NCBI GenBank assembly: GCA_903881065.1
Contig: CAIRRW010000535.1
Coordinates: forward strand, 1-14,923
Direction: 5' to 3'
Source: an uncultured Bacteroidota bacterium
GTDB taxonomy: Bacteria > Bacteroidota > Bacteroidia > 2-12-FULL-35-15
DNA: 14,923 nucleotides
How positions within the stretch are numbered: position 1 is the first letter of the stretch; each line of letters begins with the position of its first letter. Below, in pieces: positions 12,649 to 14,923 of this stretch. The notes beneath the pieces were generated by a model. It saw only the letters and a program-made list of their open reading frames with translations, ran no database searches and was not told the DNA's origin. A program made the position numbers and the translations under genes.

Positions 12649-13707
12649 ATGAAAAAAAAATCGGCATTTAAAGAATGGCTCAAAGCCATATTTTTCGCAA
12701 TAATCACAATATTAATATTTCGCGTTTTCTTTTTTGAAGCATTTACAATTCCTTCAGCTTCAATGGAGAAATCGTTACTCACAGGCGATTATATTATAGT
12801 TAGCAAATTAAGTTACGGCCCAAGATTGCCTAACACATTATTGTCATTCCCATTTGCACATCAGCATTTACCATTTACTGATAACAAAAAGTCCTTTGTT
12901 GACTGGATAAAGGTTCCTTATTATCGTATGTTCGGCCCACCTGCAATTAAACATGATGATGTGGTTGTATTTAATTATCCAATGGAGGACGATTATCCGG
13001 TAGATCAAAAAACTTATTACGTAAAACGATGTGTCGGGCTTGCAGGTGACACTTTGGAATTGAAGGCTGGAAAGGTATATATTAATAAAAAATATACAGA
13101 TGTTCCTGATAAATTGCAATTTGATTATAGAGTAATATCAGATATTGACACTATTTTTTCGGACTCACTTAAAAGTATAGGCATCACGGAAGGGGGAAGA
13201 TTGAGAAGCAAAAGTGAATATTATTTTAATCTTACTAATGAGAATGCAGAAAAGTTGAAACATTTTCAATATATAAAAAGTGTAGACCCTCTGGTAGAAA
13301 AACAAGGCAGTTACAATGATTTAATGTTTCCTGACAGTGAAAACTTCCTTTGGAATCAGGATTTCTTTGGTCCAATTTACATACCAAAAGCAGGAGACTC
13401 GATTAAACTTACAAAGGACTATCTCCCACTCTACCAGCGTATTATAAGCGTTTATGAAAAGAATGATTTGAAAATGAGTAATGATTCTATATTTATAAAT
13501 AACGTGTATTGTACGTATTATAAATTCAAGATGAATTACTTTTTTATGATGGGCGACAATCGTCACAACTCAACAGATTCGCGCTATTGGGGATTTGTCC
13601 CTGAAGATCATATTGTTGGAAAGGCTGTTTTAGTTGTATTGTCTCTTGAAAGGAACAAGGACAAGACAAACCTAAGAAGCGGCAGATGGTTCAAAAGAAT
13701 AAAATAA
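12649..13707 (+). CDS. lepB: Signal peptidase I
   Basis: This 352-aa inner-membrane protein is of the long Bacteroidota type. The N-terminus has a basic start and one transmembrane helix (about 12-30, IFFAIITILIFRVFFFEAF). The catalytic serine box follows as IPSASMEKSLLTGDYIIVSK, with Ser38 the nucleophile. The lysine box is TYYVKRCVGLAGDTLEL, with Lys126 the general base. The late family signature is FFMMGDNRHNSTDSRYWGFVPEDHIVGKA. Between the boxes and this signature lies an insertion of about 150 residues that makes it longer than most bacterial enzymes. It cleaves signal peptides from Sec-exported proteins on the periplasmic side, and so processes several exported proteins encoded here. 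The ATG at 12649 is preceded by a promoter box, with a very short leader predicted. The WbqC-family gene follows 46 nt later. Confidence 0.96.
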   Translation: MKKKSAFKEWLKAIFFAIITILIFRVFFFEAFTIPSASMEKSLLTGDYIIVSKLSYGPRLPNTLLSFPFAHQHLPFTDNKKSFVDWIKVPYYRMFGPPAIKHDDVVVFNYPMEDDYPVDQKTYYVKRCVGLAGDTLELKAGKVYINKKYTDVPDKLQFDYRVISDIDTIFSDSLKSIGITEGGRLRSKSEYYFNLTNENAEKLKHFQYIKSVDPLVEKQGSYNDLMFPDSENFLWNQDFFGPIYIPKAGDSIKLTKDYLPLYQRIISVYEKNDLKMSNDSIFINNVYCTYYKFKMNYFFMMGDNRHNSTDSRYWGFVPEDHIVGKAVLVVLSLERNKDKTNLRSGRWFKRIK

Positions 13708-13753
13708 TTTTTATTAATAATGATGTGGAAATTAACAGCGATTCAGGATTAAC

Positions 13754-14362
13754 ATGATACTACTTTCCTCTGCCTACCTTGCTCCTATTCAATACTACTC
13801 TAAGTTAAAACACTATGATATGTGTATTATTGAGCATCACGAAAACTTTCAGAAACAAACCTACAGAAGCCGTTGCGAAATATATTCTCCTAACGGACTA
13901 CTTACACTGAGTATTCCGCTTGTAAAACGTAACCATAGGCAATCTATGAAAGATTTAAAAATATCTTATGATTATGATTGGAAAACGCTTCACTGGCGAT
14001 CTTTGGAATCAAGTTACCGACGTTCTCCTTTCTTCGAATATTTTGAGGATGACTTTTATCCTTATTACCACGATAAAAAATTCGATTACCTGATCGATTT
14101 TAATGAAGCGATACAACAAATAGTTTTAACCCTTTTAAAATTAAAACCAAATTACACATTTTCCGATTCATATAAAACTGAATATCCTGATAGTGATGAT
14201 TTCAGAAATATTATTGATCCCAAAGAATCTAAAGATTTAGATAAAACTTTCCAACCAGTAAGGTATCCACAGGTATTTGAAACTCGACATGGATTTATTC
14301 CCAATTTAAGTATTGTGGATGTACTTTTTAATGAAGGACCACGAGCAATGGATTACATTTAA
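13754..14362 (+). CDS. WbqC-family protein
   Basis: This 202-aa protein opens with LLSSAYLAPIQYYSKL, the conserved start of WbqC-like proteins. It continues with NFQKQTYRSRCEIYSPNGLLTLSIPL, the K-D-L-K-I and W-K-T-L-H-W-R-S-L-E-S-S-Y stretch, and FFEYFEDDF. These are the family's conserved positions in order. It has no signal peptide or membrane segment and is probably cytosolic. WbqC family members occur in O-antigen clusters in other phyla, but their biochemical role is not established to my knowledge. In Bacteroidota they often sit beside lepB, as here (46 nt downstream), which suggests co-transcription. The C-terminal phrase FIPNLSIVDVLFNEGPRAMDYI is also typical of the family. Confidence 0.9.
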   Translation: MILLSSAYLAPIQYYSKLKHYDMCIIEHHENFQKQTYRSRCEIYSPNGLLTLSIPLVKRNHRQSMKDLKISYDYDWKTLHWRSLESSYRRSPFFEYFEDDFYPYYHDKKFDYLIDFNEAIQQIVLTLLKLKPNYTFSDSYKTEYPDSDDFRNIIDPKESKDLDKTFQPVRYPQVFETRHGFIPNLSIVDVLFNEGPRAMDYI

Positions 14363-14374
14363 GAGGTTTTTATT

Positions 14375-14382
14375 TATATTTG
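14375..14382 (+). promoter_or_regulatory. Candidate -7 promoter box for the small OB-fold-like gene
   Basis: TATATTTG matches TAnnTTTG, begins 12 nt after the WbqC-family stop and ends 30 nt before the ATG at 14413. Confidence 0.5.
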
Positions 14383-14412
14383 CGTGCTTATTAATCAAAA
14401 ACAAATTTATCA

Positions 14413-14772
14413 ATGAAAAAAATACTTCTATTTTCGGCAATCATTTTATTTGCAAATGTTTCTTTCTCCCAAGTGGTATCAGCCGATTCGGCAAAGTATT
14501 ATGATGGTAAAATAATAACTGTGAAAGGAAAGGTATTTAGTACTTTTAAATCACAAGGTGATAAAAAGAAGATACTTTTGAATATCGGAAAGCCTTATCC
14601 TGATCAACCTTTCAGTGTGGTAATATTTGAGGAGAACTTTAATAAGTTCAGTTACCGACCTGAAGAATTTCTCAAAGATAAAGATATTACTGTAAAAGGG
14701 AAGATTACAATGTTTAAGGACAAACCACAAATAATGGTGAATAATCCTGAACAAATTGTAGTGAAACAATAA
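14413..14772 (+). CDS. Small exported OB-fold-like protein
   Basis: This 119-aa precursor has a clear Sec signal peptide (core ILLFSAIILFANVSFS, cleaved near Q20). The mature part of about 100 aa reads as a compact beta barrel: YYDGKIITVKGKVFSTF, KKILLNIGKPYPDQPFSVVIFEEN, then KDITVKGKITMFKDKPQIMVNNPEQIVV. The twin V-K-G-K strands and the closing P-Q-I-x-V-x-x-P-x-Q-I pattern are typical of small OB-fold proteins related to the anticodon/nucleic-acid-binding type. The phrase N-x-G-x-P-Y-P-D-Q-P-F-S-V-V-I-F recurs in Bacteroidota exported OB-fold proteins. A role in binding nucleic acid or another ligand in the periplasm is possible but not shown. A -7-like box lies 30 nt upstream, so it may be transcribed alone. 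Confidence 0.8.
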   Translation: MKKILLFSAIILFANVSFSQVVSADSAKYYDGKIITVKGKVFSTFKSQGDKKKILLNIGKPYPDQPFSVVIFEENFNKFSYRPEEFLKDKDITVKGKITMFKDKPQIMVNNPEQIVVKQ

Positions 14773-14810
14773 GTCATCTTTTAATTTTCTTGAATTTATT
14801 GTAATGCAAG

Positions 14811-14831
14811 TTTGCCTATCTTAAAGGCAAA
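14811..14831. terminator. Short hairpin between convergent genes
   Basis: TTTGCCT (14811-14817) and AGGCAAA (14825-14831) form a 7-bp stem with a 7-nt loop. It lies between the converging OB-fold-like gene and the permease fragment. No T-run is present on either side, so it is a weak candidate for a shared terminator. Confidence 0.35.
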
Positions 14832-14859
14832 TAATTGGAATACAAAATAGCATTAAATG

Positions 14860-14923
14860 TTATTTCTGTGCTTTCTTTAAAAGATACCATGCCAGGAAAC
14901 TGAATAGCACATTAGGAATCCAT
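14860..14923 (-). CDS. C-terminal end of a probable LptF/LptG-type (YjgP/YjgQ) permease, truncated
   Basis: On the minus strand the last 20 codons before a TAA at 14862-14860 read WIPNVLFSFLAWYLLKKAQK. The frame is open to the right edge. A W-I-P-N-x-x-F motif leading into a final hydrophobic helix and a short basic tail is how Bacteroidota LptF/LptG-type permeases usually end. These form the transmembrane part of the lipopolysaccharide export ABC transporter. With only 20 residues the assignment is tentative; another polytopic membrane protein is possible. The gene converges on the OB-fold-like gene with 87 bp between. Confidence 0.5.
   Translation of the reverse strand, partial: WIPNVLFSFLAWYLLKKAQK

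Noticed and set aside
12868..13119. Minus-strand frames opposite lepB (also 13321-13566)
   Set aside because: LepB on the plus strand is unmistakable through its Ser and Lys boxes. The opposite frames have no motifs.
1..14923. tRNA, rRNA, riboswitch or phage/transposase genes
   Set aside because: I looked for tRNA T-loop signatures, rRNA-like GC-rich conserved blocks and transposase or integrase motifs and saw none that I could support by eye.

Overview
The window looks like a chromosomal segment of a member of the Bacteroidota, probably near the Sphingobacteriia/Chitinophagia. The basis is: AT-rich DNA; a T9SS C-terminal sorting domain; several upstream boxes of the form TAnnTTTG, the Bacteroidota -7 promoter element; a long (352 aa) signal peptidase I next to a WbqC-family gene; a split-type transketolase half; and many outer-membrane or secreted beta-proteins. 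No tRNA, rRNA, CRISPR array, transposase or intact mobile element was found.

Left part (1-3841): the 5' part of pcm (protein-L-isoaspartate O-methyltransferase) runs off the left edge on the minus strand. It is divergent from a tight three-gene operon: a Gfo/Idh/MocA sugar dehydrogenase, an unrecognised lipoprotein, and a polyprenyl glycosylphosphotransferase that would start synthesis of a surface glycan. Next comes a secreted seven-repeat SBBP beta-propeller protein with a T9SS tail (3940-5580).

Middle (5725-8553): a C-terminal transketolase subunit without its N-terminal partner in the window. It is followed closely by an ECF sigma factor, a single-pass probable anti-sigma protein and a Spy/CpxP-like periplasmic protein with polyproline at both ends of its mature form. 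This group looks like an envelope-stress module and ends in two tandem hairpins.

Accessory island (about 8554-9636): a long gene-poor stretch carries a 21-bp tandem repeat array and a promoter-overlapping inverted repeat. It leads to an unrecognised 174-aa gene whose Asp codons are almost all GAC, whereas its neighbours use GAT. Short direct and inverted repeats bound this gene closely. It is the best candidate for a recently acquired cassette and the most interesting part of the window.

Right part (9637-14923): a Dph6-type ATP-pyrophosphatase; two adjacent small outer-membrane beta-barrel proteins ending in a strong terminator that overlaps the stop codon; a sparse region with one doubtful small exported protein; signal peptidase I (lepB) with a WbqC-family gene; a small exported OB-fold-like protein; and at the right edge the last 20 codons of what looks like an LptF/LptG-type permease on the minus strand.

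Most of the window is ordinary Bacteroidota housekeeping and envelope biology. I see no clear new multi-gene system. The island at 8750-9560 is the part most worth a second look.
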